Origin: Peristeroidobacter soli | Lineage (GTDB): Bacteria; Pseudomonadota; Gammaproteobacteria; Steroidobacterales; Steroidobacteraceae | DNA: 64,000 nucleotides | Assembly (NCBI RefSeq): GCF_004138485.1 | Contig: NZ_RYEV01000010.1 | Location: 310,001-374,000 of the forward strand | Direction: 5' to 3' | Shown: positions 1 through 9,111 of the stretch, piece after piece | Numbering within the stretch: position 1 is the first letter of the stretch | How the letters are laid out: each line of letters begins with the position of its first letter | Notes under the pieces: model-generated | The model's database searches: none | What the model was told of the DNA's origin: nothing | The model's input: only the letters and a program-made list of their open reading frames with translations | Translations under genes and position numbers: made by a program

Positions 1-1935
1 ATCGAGCGCGGCGAAATCGATCTCTGGAACCTCCGCTTCACGCTCCGGTGGCAGCACACGCCGGAGCGGATCGGCCGCCAGCACGAACGATCCATCCTCC
101 AGCAGTTCGTTCAACGCGAGCGCCGTCTCGCGTTTGTCCTTGACCAGCGCTTGCAGCTCTTGCAGATATCCTCGAACGGCATCCGCGAAACCGACGAACG
201 ACACTGGAACGATCTCGGCCTCGGCGACTCGCAGGACGATTCTGCCAACGGTCTGTGCCTCGGCGATGCCATAGGAGAAATCGGGATCGCCAAATCTCAC
301 ATAGTGTTCGAACGTGTCGTAGTTCGAATGGTAGATGCCGTCGTGCTCGCCTTCGCCGCCGTATTCGACGTTCAGCGAGGCGATTCCCAGATGCTGCAGG
401 AAGGCCGCGAAATCCGAGCCGCCGCCGAGGGCGTAAATTGGCAGATCCGCTCCGAGCTTCGCCTGCCGAGCGATGCGCTTGCTCTCCTCACTGGCACCGG
501 GCCGCTGCCCCTCCACTCTCATCGACGCCCGCAGGCGCTCGTAGACGCTTGCTTTCGTCTGCGGATCGATCACCTCACGCGCGACATCGCTCACCAGGGC
601 TTGTAGCGAATGACTGCCCGCCGCGTTGAGAAAGCCACGCGTGTTGGCATCCGAGTTGAGATACAGAATCGCCTTTCGTCGCAGCTCATCGGCGTTGGCT
701 TCGGCCCATTCCGTGGAGCCCAGCAGGCTGGGCTCCTCGCCATCCCAACTGGCAAAGACCAGGGTCCGCCGCGGTCGCCAGCCTTGTTTCAGCAACGTGC
801 CGATGGCCTTTGCCTCCGCCATCATCGCCACGTGCCCGGACAGCGGATCCCACGCACCGTAGGTCCATGCATCGCGATGGTTGCCACGGATCACCCACTG
901 ATCCGGGCTGTCACGCCCGGGGATCGTTGCTATGACGTTGTGTAGTGTCTGCAAGCGCCACTGCGAAACGATTTTCAGATGGACCTGCGCTGGACCCGGA
1001 CCAAGGTGATAAGTCAGCGGCAAGCCGCCGCGCCAGGCCGTCGGCGCCACGGGTCCCGCGAGCGCTTCGAGCAGCGGCTGCGCATCCGCATAGGAGATGG
1101 GCATGACGGGGATCTTCAGCACGGATCGAGCATCGGCCACATCCAAACGCCGTGCGTGCTTGGTCGCACCGACGCCAGGCGTCAAGGGATCACCGGGATA
1201 CAGCGACGTGTCCAGCACTGAGCCACGCTGCACGCCGCTTTGCGGACGCCACGCGCCCTCGGGATACACATCCCCTTCCCCGTAGCCGTCGTCTCGTGGA
1301 TCGGAATAAATCAAACATCCGATCGCGCCATGCTCGTAAGCGAGCTTGGGTTTCAGGCCGCGCCAGCCCCCGCCGTAGCGAGCGATGACGATCTTTCCTT
1401 TGACGTCGACACCGCGGCGAGCCAGCTCGCGATAATCATCGGGCATTCCGTAGTTCACATAGACCAGCGGCGCGGTGACGTCGCCGTCGCCGCCATAGAT
1501 GGCATAGGGCTGCAATGTATCGGTGCGCTGTGACGTTGCATCGCCCGCGACGGCCGGCTCCTGCAAGCTCGCCACGAATTTGCGAGGTGCGATCAGCGCC
1601 AGCGAGTGCTCCTTCAGCGTCGGATAGAGCACGTCGAATGTCTCGATCCTGGCACGCCAGCCCCACTGTTGGAACCGATCGCGAACCCAGCGGGCATTCT
1701 GCAGATTGTGGGCCGCTCCGACATGATTCGGTTCGGCCGACATCCGTTGCAACCATTGGCGCAGATCGGCTGCGTTCAGCTGCGTATCGAAGCGCTGCTC
1801 GAGCGCTCGCTGGCGCGCGGCAGCCTCGGTGTGAAATCCAAGCATCGCTTGTGCCGGCACCTCACTGGCAGCCGCGGTCCACGACACTATCGAGGCCAGC
1901 GCCGCAGACAGCAGCAGACGAGAGCAAAATCTCAT
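1..1935 (-). CDS. M28 family (NAALADase / glutamate carboxypeptidase II-like) peptidase, C-terminal end beyond window
   Basis: My own translation from the ATG at 1935 gives 645 codons without a stop, running off the window edge. The N-terminus (MRFCSRLLLSAALASIVSWTA) is a signal peptide. A PA-type insert lies around residues 120-320, followed by an M28 metallopeptidase domain: GNHRDAW (H353, D355), the bridging-Asp segment WDPLSG, DGEEPSLLGS, DANTRG and HSNYDT, matching the two-zinc ligand pattern of the PSMA/NAALADase group. The missing end should be the transferrin-receptor-like dimerisation domain. Family members remove C-terminal acidic residues from small peptides; a periplasmic location is inferred. 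The start overlaps the stop of the upstream S9 peptidase by 4 bases (ATGA), so it is the last visible gene of the module 1 operon. Confidence 0.9.
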   Translation of the reverse strand, partial: MRFCSRLLLSAALASIVSWTAAASEVPAQAMLGFHTEAAARQRALEQRFDTQLNAADLRQWLQRMSAEPNHVGAAHNLQNARWVRDRFQQWGWRARIETFDVLYPTLKEHSLALIAPRKFVASLQEPAVAGDATSQRTDTLQPYAIYGGDGDVTAPLVYVNYGMPDDYRELARRGVDVKGKIVIARYGGGWRGLKPKLAYEHGAIGCLIYSDPRDDGYGEGDVYPEGAWRPQSGVQRGSVLDTSLYPGDPLTPGVGATKHARRLDVADARSVLKIPVMPISYADAQPLLEALAGPVAPTAWRGGLPLTYHLGPGPAQVHLKIVSQWRLQTLHNVIATIPGRDSPDQWVIRGNHRDAWTYGAWDPLSGHVAMMAEAKAIGTLLKQGWRPRRTLVFASWDGEEPSLLGSTEWAEANADELRRKAILYLNSDANTRGFLNAAGSHSLQALVSDVAREVIDPQTKASVYERLRASMRVEGQRPGASEESKRIARQAKLGADLPIYALGGGSDFAAFLQHLGIASLNVEYGGEGEHDGIYHSNYDTFEHYVRFGDPDFSYGIAEAQTVGRIVLRVAEAEIVPVSFVGFADAVRGYLQELQALVKDKRETALALNELLEDGSFVLAADPLRRVLPPEREAEVPEIDFAALD

Positions 1936-3953
1936 GGCGTGGCTTCCTGAAAACGTTCCTCGATCCAGTTGCTCCAGCGCCGGTAGATATCCCGCTGGTG
2001 CACCGGATCCTCCGGCCAGTGTCCCGCGATCGGATAGACGATGAACTGGGTCCTGACGCCGTTGTCCTGTAGCGCGTGATACAGCTTGTACGATTGAGAA
2101 ATGGTCACGCGCGGATCGCCGCTGATTCCCAGAATCAATGTCGGTGAGCGGATTCGATGTGCATAGGCCAGCGGCGACTGTCGCCAGTAGTTGGCCGCGT
2201 TGTCGTGCAGCCACGGCGAGCCGTTCAGGCCATGACCGAACCAGACATTCTCATCCGATAAGTTGTATTGATCGACCAGATCGGTCACGGCCGCACCCGC
2301 CACCGCCGCACGCCAGACCGGGTAATGCGCCGCCAGCCACACAGTCATGAAGCCGCCATAGGACCAGCCGGACACCGCCATCCTTGCCGTGTCGACGATG
2401 CCCTGTGACTGGAGCATCGTCACGCCCGCCATGACGTCCCGCCCCGGACCGTCGCCCAGATCGTTGATGATGGCCGCTTGAAACTTCGCGCCGTTGCTCG
2501 CGCTGCCTCGGTAGTTGGGCCGGAACACCAGCCAGCCGCGCGCGGCCAGCAATTGCGAAAACGCGCCTTCGAAATCGCCCAGCGCCACCGTCGACGCCGA
2601 CATCGGCCCGCCATGCACGAGCAACACCAGCGGATATTTCTTGCCGCGCTCGAAGCCTGGCGGATAGTTGAGCACGCCCTGCTGCTCGAACCCCTCGAGC
2701 GTCCAGCGCACCGTTTCGACCTTGCCGAGATCGAGCGCCGCGAGCGCATCGTTGAACCCCGTCACGCGTCTGGGCGTGGCGTCGATCGAGGACATGAAGT
2801 ACAACTCACGCCCCCGCAGCGACTCGCTGCCGATGAATGCCAGCATTCCCTGCCGACTCGCAGTGAGCGAGTCCACCTGCGCAATGGCGCCGAGATCGAC
2901 CTGGCGAGGCGAGCCCGCCCACGGTTGCACCCACAACGTCGTGCGCGTTTCCTGCAGGGCCGACAGCACTGCGCGCCTGCCGGGCAACCACACCGGTTCG
3001 GGCCACAGATCGAGATCGAGCGCGGGCGCCAGGTCGCGACTCTTGCCGCCGGACGTGGCAATCAGATATTTGCCCAGTGGACGATAGTCAGGCTCGGCAC
3101 CGCGCGGCCGCCCGTAACAAATCAAGGTATCGTCCTGCGGCGGATTCCAGAGTCGCTTGACTGCGCTTTCGCCCGTCGCCGGCGCAGCCACGACGGTTCG
3201 CTGACTGCCGTCGCTCAAGCTGAGAACATGGAGCGATGAACGCAGGTTCACCGCCATGTGAGCGCTGGGCTGACTGATGAACGCGATGGAACGGCCGCCA
3301 TCCTGCCACTGCAGGCCGGTAACGCTGGCTGCGCCCGAGGTCAGCTGTCTGGCGCCGCCGCCCTCGGCATCGATCAGCCAGAGCTGAGCAGGACGCGGTG
3401 CCGCCGTCGTCAGATATTCGCTGTCGCCGGCCTCGAACGATTTGTTGTGGCGCTCCTCACCATCGCGCTCGACGCCCTCATCCAAACTCAGGAACGCCAG
3501 CGAGGTACCGTCCGGGCTCCAGCGAAAATCGTTCACACCACCGCTCGCCGCCGTGATCGCGCGTGCCACGGATGTCGAAGCCCCGATGGCCATCACATAT
3601 ATCTGTGATCCGCCGTCGCTGGCTGCGTCGAGCCACGCCAGCCGATCGCCGCTCGGTGACCATCGCGGCGCGCTGACATTCGTTCGGCCGGGCGCCAGCT
3701 CCCGGTACGCCCCCGTATCGATGCTCACCAACAGCAGCGACCGAAGATGACGATTGTCCACGAAATCCTGTCGCGAGATCACGAGCGCGACCTGCTTGCC
3801 GTCGGGAGAGATCCTGGCCTCCGAGAGCTCGACCTGGGCCCCCAGATCCGGCAGTGAGATCGGACGGCTGTGCGCCGGCGTCACTGCGGCAACGAGCAAC
3901 AACACGACGCCGAGCCAGCTCAACGAAAATCGCGAGCTCGATATTGGAATCAT
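1932..3953 (-). CDS. S9 family prolyl oligopeptidase (acylaminoacyl-peptidase/DPP-like), exported
   Basis: A 673-residue protein with a signal peptide (MIPISSSRFSLSWLG...AHS), an N-terminal TolB/WD40-like beta-propeller with several SPDG/SPSGD blades, and a C-terminal alpha/beta hydrolase domain. The catalytic triad is visible: S531 in GWSYGGF, D613 in SGDPRV, H645 in AGHWPE. I chose ATG 3953 because it follows the permease stop with a one-base overlap (TGATG) and begins the signal peptide; a longer in-frame start would add 41 unrelated residues. Known members cleave short peptides, often after proline or from acylated N-termini. It sits between the APC permease and the M28 peptidase in module 1, consistent with peptide breakdown. 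Confidence 0.92.
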   Translation of the reverse strand: MIPISSSRFSLSWLGVVLLLVAAVTPAHSRPISLPDLGAQVELSEARISPDGKQVALVISRQDFVDNRHLRSLLLVSIDTGAYRELAPGRTNVSAPRWSPSGDRLAWLDAASDGGSQIYVMAIGASTSVARAITAASGGVNDFRWSPDGTSLAFLSLDEGVERDGEERHNKSFEAGDSEYLTTAAPRPAQLWLIDAEGGGARQLTSGAASVTGLQWQDGGRSIAFISQPSAHMAVNLRSSLHVLSLSDGSQRTVVAAPATGESAVKRLWNPPQDDTLICYGRPRGAEPDYRPLGKYLIATSGGKSRDLAPALDLDLWPEPVWLPGRRAVLSALQETRTTLWVQPWAGSPRQVDLGAIAQVDSLTASRQGMLAFIGSESLRGRELYFMSSIDATPRRVTGFNDALAALDLGKVETVRWTLEGFEQQGVLNYPPGFERGKKYPLVLLVHGGPMSASTVALGDFEGAFSQLLAARGWLVFRPNYRGSASNGAKFQAAIINDLGDGPGRDVMAGVTMLQSQGIVDTARMAVSGWSYGGFMTVWLAAHYPVWRAAVAGAAVTDLVDQYNLSDENVWFGHGLNGSPWLHDNAANYWRQSPLAYAHRIRSPTLILGISGDPRVTISQSYKLYHALQDNGVRTQFIVYPIAGHWPEDPVHQRDIYRRWSNWIEERFQEATP

Positions 3954-5386
3954 CAGCCAGACTCCCCTTGCAGGACCCGACACTTTCTTTGTTGCTCGCT
4001 CAACGAGCCCCGATACGCAGCGGAGTGCCGCCAGAACAGCAGACCACCGAGACACCACAGCACCATGCATCCCCACTGCAGCTTGCCGCCGGCGCCGGCC
4101 AACGCCGACACCACCGAGCTGATCAGCAAGCCGATCGACAATGCCAGGGCCAATCGCGGCAAGGTGAGTCCGCCCGGCACGCGATAAGGACGATCGATCC
4201 GCGGCTGCTCACGTCGCAGTTTGATCAGTCCAGCGCACACCAGCGAGAACACTGCGAGCAGCGGGATTGCCGCCATGTCCACGATCGGTCCGAGCGCTTT
4301 GCGTCCGAGCGCCCCCATCGACAGCGCCAGCAGCGATACGAACAGCGTGGCGCGCGCTGGGGCCTCGAAGAGCCGCAGCGTTGCGCCAGCGTGCGCCATT
4401 CCCTGGAGGATGCGAGCGCCTGACAGCAGGCAGGCATTCCATCCGGTGAGTACACCGCTCACTCCTGCAACGATGACCAGCACGGCAAGCCATGGCTGCT
4501 GCAGTCCCGCGCGAAAGGCTTCGAACACCGGCAGCTCCGCCTCACCGAGCGCCGCGCGCTCCAGAGATACACTCGCCGATACGATGGCGCCGCCATAAAA
4601 CAAAAAGGCCGCCAGCGTGGCGATCGTCACGACACTGCCGATCGCGCGCAGCGGCGTGCCCGCTCGTCGATCTCGCACCGCCTGCGGCAGGACATCGAAC
4701 CCCGAGAAGAAGAACGGCGTCACGATGGCGACCGACAGAATGCTCAGCCAGGCGCTGGAGGCAGTGCCGGTCGCGAACAGCGGATCGAGCCGCTCCACTC
4801 GCCCGAAGCAGGCCGCGCCGGCGAACAGGACCAGGCCGATGACGATCTTCGCGACGACGAATCCATCCTGAAACAGCGCGCGTGCTCCGACCCCTCGCAG
4901 GTTGACCGCCGTGATCGCAATCAGACCGGTCGCTCCGATCAGCAGATCGCCCCAGCGGACCGGACCGATCGCGGTCGCATACGCCACCGGGCCGTGCGTT
5001 TGTGGAATCAGCGCCTGGATCAGCCAGGCGAGCGTGACGAAATACCAGCCGCAAGTCGCCGCGTAGTTGAAGACGAGCAACCATCCCGCCGCCGCCGAGA
5101 CACGCTCACCGAACGCCTCGAAGACATAAGCCATCGAGCCATTGGCGTCGGGATACATCGTCATCATCTCCGCGAAGCACAGCCCGATCAGCCACATCAC
5201 CAGGGCGCCGATGCCGAATGCGACCAGCGCGCCGAGCGGCCCGGCTTCGATCACCCACAGGCCCGTGGCCACGATCCACGCGACACCGATGATCGTGCCG
5301 AACAGCACGGTGAACAGCTGAAACAGGCCGAGCCCGGTCGCAGCAACCGGAGAGCCAGGCGCACGCAGCGAGTCGCGTCTACGCAT
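3953..5386 (-). CDS. APC superfamily amino acid permease
   Basis: A 477-residue polytopic membrane protein of the amino acid-polyamine-organocation superfamily. The first helix carries the substrate-binding glycine motif (FGTIIGVAW), and about 12 hydrophobic segments follow (for example GALVAFGIGALVMWLIGLCF, LLIGATGLIAITAV). The family takes up amino acids or related amines across the inner membrane; the substrate cannot be read from sequence. It lies between the BKACE enzyme and two exported peptidases, so it probably imports a residue released by those peptidases (inference). Its stop overlaps the next gene's ATG by one base. Confidence 0.9.
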   Translation of the reverse strand: MRRRDSLRAPGSPVAATGLGLFQLFTVLFGTIIGVAWIVATGLWVIEAGPLGALVAFGIGALVMWLIGLCFAEMMTMYPDANGSMAYVFEAFGERVSAAAGWLLVFNYAATCGWYFVTLAWLIQALIPQTHGPVAYATAIGPVRWGDLLIGATGLIAITAVNLRGVGARALFQDGFVVAKIVIGLVLFAGAACFGRVERLDPLFATGTASSAWLSILSVAIVTPFFFSGFDVLPQAVRDRRAGTPLRAIGSVVTIATLAAFLFYGGAIVSASVSLERAALGEAELPVFEAFRAGLQQPWLAVLVIVAGVSGVLTGWNACLLSGARILQGMAHAGATLRLFEAPARATLFVSLLALSMGALGRKALGPIVDMAAIPLLAVFSLVCAGLIKLRREQPRIDRPYRVPGGLTLPRLALALSIGLLISSVVSALAGAGGKLQWGCMVLWCLGGLLFWRHSAAYRGSLSEQQRKCRVLQGESG

Positions 5387-5413
5387 CGAGAACGGTGCTG
5401 TCGCTGGTCGACA

Positions 5414-6313
5414 TCAGCCGGCGGATCGAAGCGCCAGAATCCGGCGTGCCTCATCGATCGTCGCCAGCTCGTAGCCCAGGTGCGTGACGATCTCGCGGGC
5501 CCGCTCGACCAATTGGCCGTTGGTCGCGAACACGCCGCGCTTCAGATACAGGTTGTCCTCCAGGCCCACCCGCACGTGTCCTCCGAGCATCGCCACCTGC
5601 GCCACCATCGGCATCTCGAGCGGACCGATGCCGAGCGCGCCCCACTCCGCATCGGGTGGCAACAGACTCTTCATGTACTGCACGGTGCCGGTATCGGCGG
5701 GTGCGCCCCACAGCACCCCCAGCACGAATTGAAACAACGGCGGTCCGTCGATCAAGCCTTCCTTGATCAGTTGCTGACCAAACAGGATATCGCCCGCGGC
5801 AAACACCTCCAGCTCCGGCTTGATCCGCAGCTGCTGCATCTGAGTCGCCATCGCGCGCAAGGTGCGGGTGGTATTCAGATAAACGGAGTCCACGCCGCCT
5901 TCGCTCTGATTGCTGGTCGTGAGATCCAGCGATGCCATGTCCGGCAAGCAGTCGCGCATGTGCTCCATCCGCTCCTCGACCGAGGCGATATCGCTCTCCG
6001 GCAACGCGCGCCCTTCGTAAGCCGGGTCGGGCATGAAATGCGCGCCCATGCCGCCGGTGAGATTGATGATGATGCGGCTGCCCGACTGCCGGATGCGGTC
6101 GACCACCTCTCGATAGAGCGCGGGGTCGCGGCTCGCCGATCCCGTCTTCGGATCCCGCACATGGATGTGCGCGATCGCGGCGCCGGCCTTGCACGCCTCG
6201 ATCGCGGCATCGGCGATCTGCGCGGGCGTGACGGGAAATGCCGGATGCTTGCGATTGAACTCGCCGCCGCCGGTCACCGCGCAGGTGAGGATCACTTTCT
6301 TGTTGCGTTTCAT
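5414..6313 (-). CDS. BKACE family (DUF849) beta-keto acid cleavage enzyme
   Basis: A 299-residue TIM-barrel protein. It shows the family's early TCAVTGG segment, the metal-binding HIHVRDP motif, and INLTGGMG. BKACE enzymes (first known as 3-keto-5-aminohexanoate cleavage enzyme, Kce) condense a beta-keto acid with acetyl-CoA to give acetoacetate and a shorter acyl-CoA; different members act on dehydrocarnitine, 5-amino-3-ketohexanoate and others. The gene abuts the SDR upstream with no gap (SDR stop 6314-6316, ATG 6311-6313), suggesting the SDR supplies the beta-keto substrate by oxidising a beta-hydroxy acid. The specific substrate is not determinable here. Confidence 0.88.
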   Translation of the reverse strand: MKRNKKVILTCAVTGGGEFNRKHPAFPVTPAQIADAAIEACKAGAAIAHIHVRDPKTGSASRDPALYREVVDRIRQSGSRIIINLTGGMGAHFMPDPAYEGRALPESDIASVEERMEHMRDCLPDMASLDLTTSNQSEGGVDSVYLNTTRTLRAMATQMQQLRIKPELEVFAAGDILFGQQLIKEGLIDGPPLFQFVLGVLWGAPADTGTVQYMKSLLPPDAEWGALGIGPLEMPMVAQVAMLGGHVRVGLEDNLYLKRGVFATNGQLVERAREIVTHLGYELATIDEARRILALRSAG

Positions 6314-7117
6314 CTAACCTTCCCATTCCACATTGCCGTCGACCTCCACGATCTGCCCGGTGACGTGTCTGGCCGTGTCCGCGGCCAGATAGACGACCAT
6401 CGCCGCGACATCGCGCATCGACACCAGCGTGCGCATCGACGTGAATTCGAGATCCTTCCGCAGCACTTCCTCGAAGCTCTCCCCCTGCGCGGCCGCGACC
6501 TCTCGCAGCACTCGACGCAGTCGCTCGTTATCCATGCCGCCGGGCCGGACGACATTCGAGCGAACGCCGAACGGCCCCAGCTCCCGCGCCAGCGACATCG
6601 ACAGCGCTTCGAGTGCGGCCTTCGATACGAGGTACGGCGCTCGCGACACTGGAATCGTGCGAACAGATACCGTGGAGATGTTCACGATCAGTCCCGCGCG
6701 GGCACGCTTCATCTCACCGGCGACGAGCCGAACGCAACGCGCCGCGCCCATGAAATTTGCCTGCAGGCTCTCCAACCAGTCCGCATCGGACAGCTCCTCG
6801 ACACACGCTCGGGCGCCGGCGATTCCAACGTTGTTCACGAGCACGGCAACGGGATCTCCCCACGCAGCCAGCTCCGGCTCCAGACGCGTCATTGCCTTCG
6901 GGTCCGCGACGTCGATGCAGGAATGTTTCAACCGGCTCGGATCCCAGGCACTGGCGAACTCGGCGAGGCGCGCAGCATCGATGTCACAAACATGCACTCT
7001 CGCGCCACGATCGAGAAACTGTGTGGCGATCTCACGCCCCAGGCCGCCACCGCCGCCGGTGATCAGCACCAGCGGAGAGTCCGGCAGGCTCGGTGCGAAG
7101 TAACTCATCGATGTCAC
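6314..7117 (-). CDS. SDR family NAD(P)-dependent oxidoreductase
   Basis: A 267-residue classical short-chain dehydrogenase: cofactor motif TGGGGGLG near the N-terminus, an acidic residue after the second strand (VCDID) that favours NAD, NNVG, a catalytic Ser in the NISTVS strand, and YLVSK (YxxxK). I chose GTG at 7117 because GGGAGG lies 8 bases upstream and the GTGA overlaps the preceding S9 stop; ATG 7108 is the alternative. The C-terminal GQIVEVDGNVEW is typical of the family. Directly followed by the BKACE gene, so oxidation of a beta-hydroxy acid to a beta-keto acid is the likely role (inference from context). Confidence 0.88.
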   Translation of the reverse strand: MTSMSYFAPSLPDSPLVLITGGGGGLGREIATQFLDRGARVHVCDIDAARLAEFASAWDPSRLKHSCIDVADPKAMTRLEPELAAWGDPVAVLVNNVGIAGARACVEELSDADWLESLQANFMGAARCVRLVAGEMKRARAGLIVNISTVSVRTIPVSRAPYLVSKAALEALSMSLARELGPFGVRSNVVRPGGMDNERLRRVLREVAAAQGESFEEVLRKDLEFTSMRTLVSMRDVAAMVVYLAADTARHVTGQIVEVDGNVEWEG

Positions 7118-9111
7118 GGTGACTGCCTCCCGTCTTTGAGGTAGCGGTCATACCAGCTCACATACCGCTGCAGCAGGTCGCGCTCGAAGCTCGGCCGTTC
7201 GATCATGTGATGCTCGCCCGGATAGAGGACCAGCTGCGTGGGCACCCGCAACGACTTCAGCGCCTGATACATCTGCTCGCTGCCCGCGACGGGCACGTTG
7301 AAATCCCGGGCGCCGCTGACGAAGAGCGTGGGCGTTCGAACGCGGTCCGCCTGAAACAACGGACGTGAGATCCTCATCCAGACCTCCGGGCTGCGCCACG
7401 GCGCGCCGAACTCCAGCTCATTGACGTATGCGTACAGGTCCGTGCCGTAGAGTGAAATCTTGCTGCCCCAGCCCGCGCCACTCACGGCCGCCCTGAAGCG
7501 TGGATCGCTGACGATGAGATAGTTGGTCAGAATCCCGCCGAAGCTCCAGCCGCCGACCCCCAGACGATCCGGATCGGCAATCCCGAGCGAGACCGCGTGG
7601 TCGACGCCTTCGAGCAGGTCGGCGACGTCGCGCTCGCCCCAGCGCGCGAAAGTGCGATGAGCGAACTCGATGCCGCGGCCACGGCTGCCGCGATAGTTTA
7701 TTTGGAGAACGGCATAGCCCTGCGCCGCCAGCACCTGGCGCGCGTCATAGGCGGGGTCGTAGTTGAACCCATGCTCGTCCTGGAGATAGGGGCCGCCATG
7801 AATCCACAGCACCGTGGGGTAGCGCACACCGCGCCGGTATCCGACCGGTTTCGTCACCAGCCCATGGATCTTCTGCCCGTCCGAGGCGACGAACTCGATC
7901 GGCTCGCTGTAGGAGAGTTCGACCTCGCGCAGCCAGCTCTCGTTGTGACGACTCAGAGCGCGCAGCACGCCACGTTCGAGTGCGTAGACTTCCGGCGGCT
8001 CACGGTCCGCCGTCGCAATCACCGCGATTCTGCCCTTCGCTTCGGTGAACGATAGAATCTTGCGCGGCCCTTCATACAACCGTTGCCACGCGCCGTCGCC
8101 GCGACTCACGCGCACCGGGTAGCGCGTTCTGTCATCGATGATCAGGCCGTAAATCGAGCGGCCGTCGCTGCCGACCGCCGTGTTGTCGATATCACGATCC
8201 AGCCGCGACAGCGGCAACGTCACCGCACCATCGGTTGCCGAAGCTACCGCCAGTTGCAGCTGATCGAACAGGCCGTACTGTGGCTCGCCACCGCGCCGGA
8301 ACACGAGATCGCGACCATCCGCGCTCCAGGCGATCGGTCCCTCGTCCGTGCCGGGAAACTCGGCGCGGCGCGTCGGCAACGAACCCGGCTGAGCGTCAGC
8401 TACATAGAGATCCGTGTAGTCGGATCGATCTGCATCGGCGTCGCGATTGCTGAAGAAAGCAATCTTGGCGCCATCCGGCGACCAGGCCGGTTCGGACTCT
8501 TCGAACTCGCCGCCGCGGGTCAGCGCCGCTGCTGCCCCCGTCTGGAGGTCGTATATATAGATTCGCGTCGGATTGACGGCGTTGTGGAGATACCCATCGC
8601 CGGCATCGGTCTTGAATCGATAGCGGTCGATGACCCAGGGCATGAGCTGCTTCGGCGCCGGCGGCTGATACTCCAACGCCACGCGTTTGCCATCCGGCGC
8701 CCACGCATAGCCGGAGATTCCCCCGGGGAGATCGGTGATGCGACGAGCTTCGCCGGCGTGCTGCCGATCCAGCAGCCACAGCTGCGCATCGCCGGTGGTT
8801 GCATCCGCCTGCAGGAAACTGATCCATCGTCCATCCGGACTCCAGCGAGGCGAAGATGCGCCCGCGCAGGTCAGCTGCTCGGCGGCACCACCGCTCCAGC
8901 TCACGCGCCACACGCTGCTCCGTCGCGCATCCACAGTCAGGTCCGGAATCGTGACCGTGTAGAGCACGGACGTGCCATCGGGAGAGATCTGAGCGTCCGC
9001 AACTCGTCCGTAGTGGTTCAGATCGTCAATGGCGAGCGGCCGTGCGTGCGCATTCGGGGTCGCGAACGAGAGTGCCACGACGCTCAGTAGTATCGTCCAC
9101 CCTCGGCTCAT
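7114..9111 (-). CDS. S9 family prolyl oligopeptidase, exported
   Basis: A 665-residue protein starting at MSRGWTILLSVVALSFATPNAHA (signal peptide), then a beta-propeller with repeated SPDG motifs, then the peptidase domain. Triad: S523 in GGWSFGG, D603 in GARDFNVPV, H635 in PGEHH. The start is fixed by a 4-base ATGA overlap with the stop of the next upstream gene; a longer frame begins with low-complexity, non-homologous residues. Together with its neighbour it forms a tandem of two distinct S9 enzymes behind the TonB receptor, suggesting sequential attack on an imported peptide. Confidence 0.92.
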   Translation of the reverse strand: MSRGWTILLSVVALSFATPNAHARPLAIDDLNHYGRVADAQISPDGTSVLYTVTIPDLTVDARRSSVWRVSWSGGAAEQLTCAGASSPRWSPDGRWISFLQADATTGDAQLWLLDRQHAGEARRITDLPGGISGYAWAPDGKRVALEYQPPAPKQLMPWVIDRYRFKTDAGDGYLHNAVNPTRIYIYDLQTGAAAALTRGGEFEESEPAWSPDGAKIAFFSNRDADADRSDYTDLYVADAQPGSLPTRRAEFPGTDEGPIAWSADGRDLVFRRGGEPQYGLFDQLQLAVASATDGAVTLPLSRLDRDIDNTAVGSDGRSIYGLIIDDRTRYPVRVSRGDGAWQRLYEGPRKILSFTEAKGRIAVIATADREPPEVYALERGVLRALSRHNESWLREVELSYSEPIEFVASDGQKIHGLVTKPVGYRRGVRYPTVLWIHGGPYLQDEHGFNYDPAYDARQVLAAQGYAVLQINYRGSRGRGIEFAHRTFARWGERDVADLLEGVDHAVSLGIADPDRLGVGGWSFGGILTNYLIVSDPRFRAAVSGAGWGSKISLYGTDLYAYVNELEFGAPWRSPEVWMRISRPLFQADRVRTPTLFVSGARDFNVPVAGSEQMYQALKSLRVPTQLVLYPGEHHMIERPSFERDLLQRYVSWYDRYLKDGRQSP

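Noticed and set aside
4994-7144. Very long plus-strand open frame (716 codons) opposite the APC, BKACE and SDR genes
   Set aside because: Arg/His-rich, low-complexity translation with no domain; the minus-strand frames hold clear families with ribosome sites. It is an artefact of high GC.
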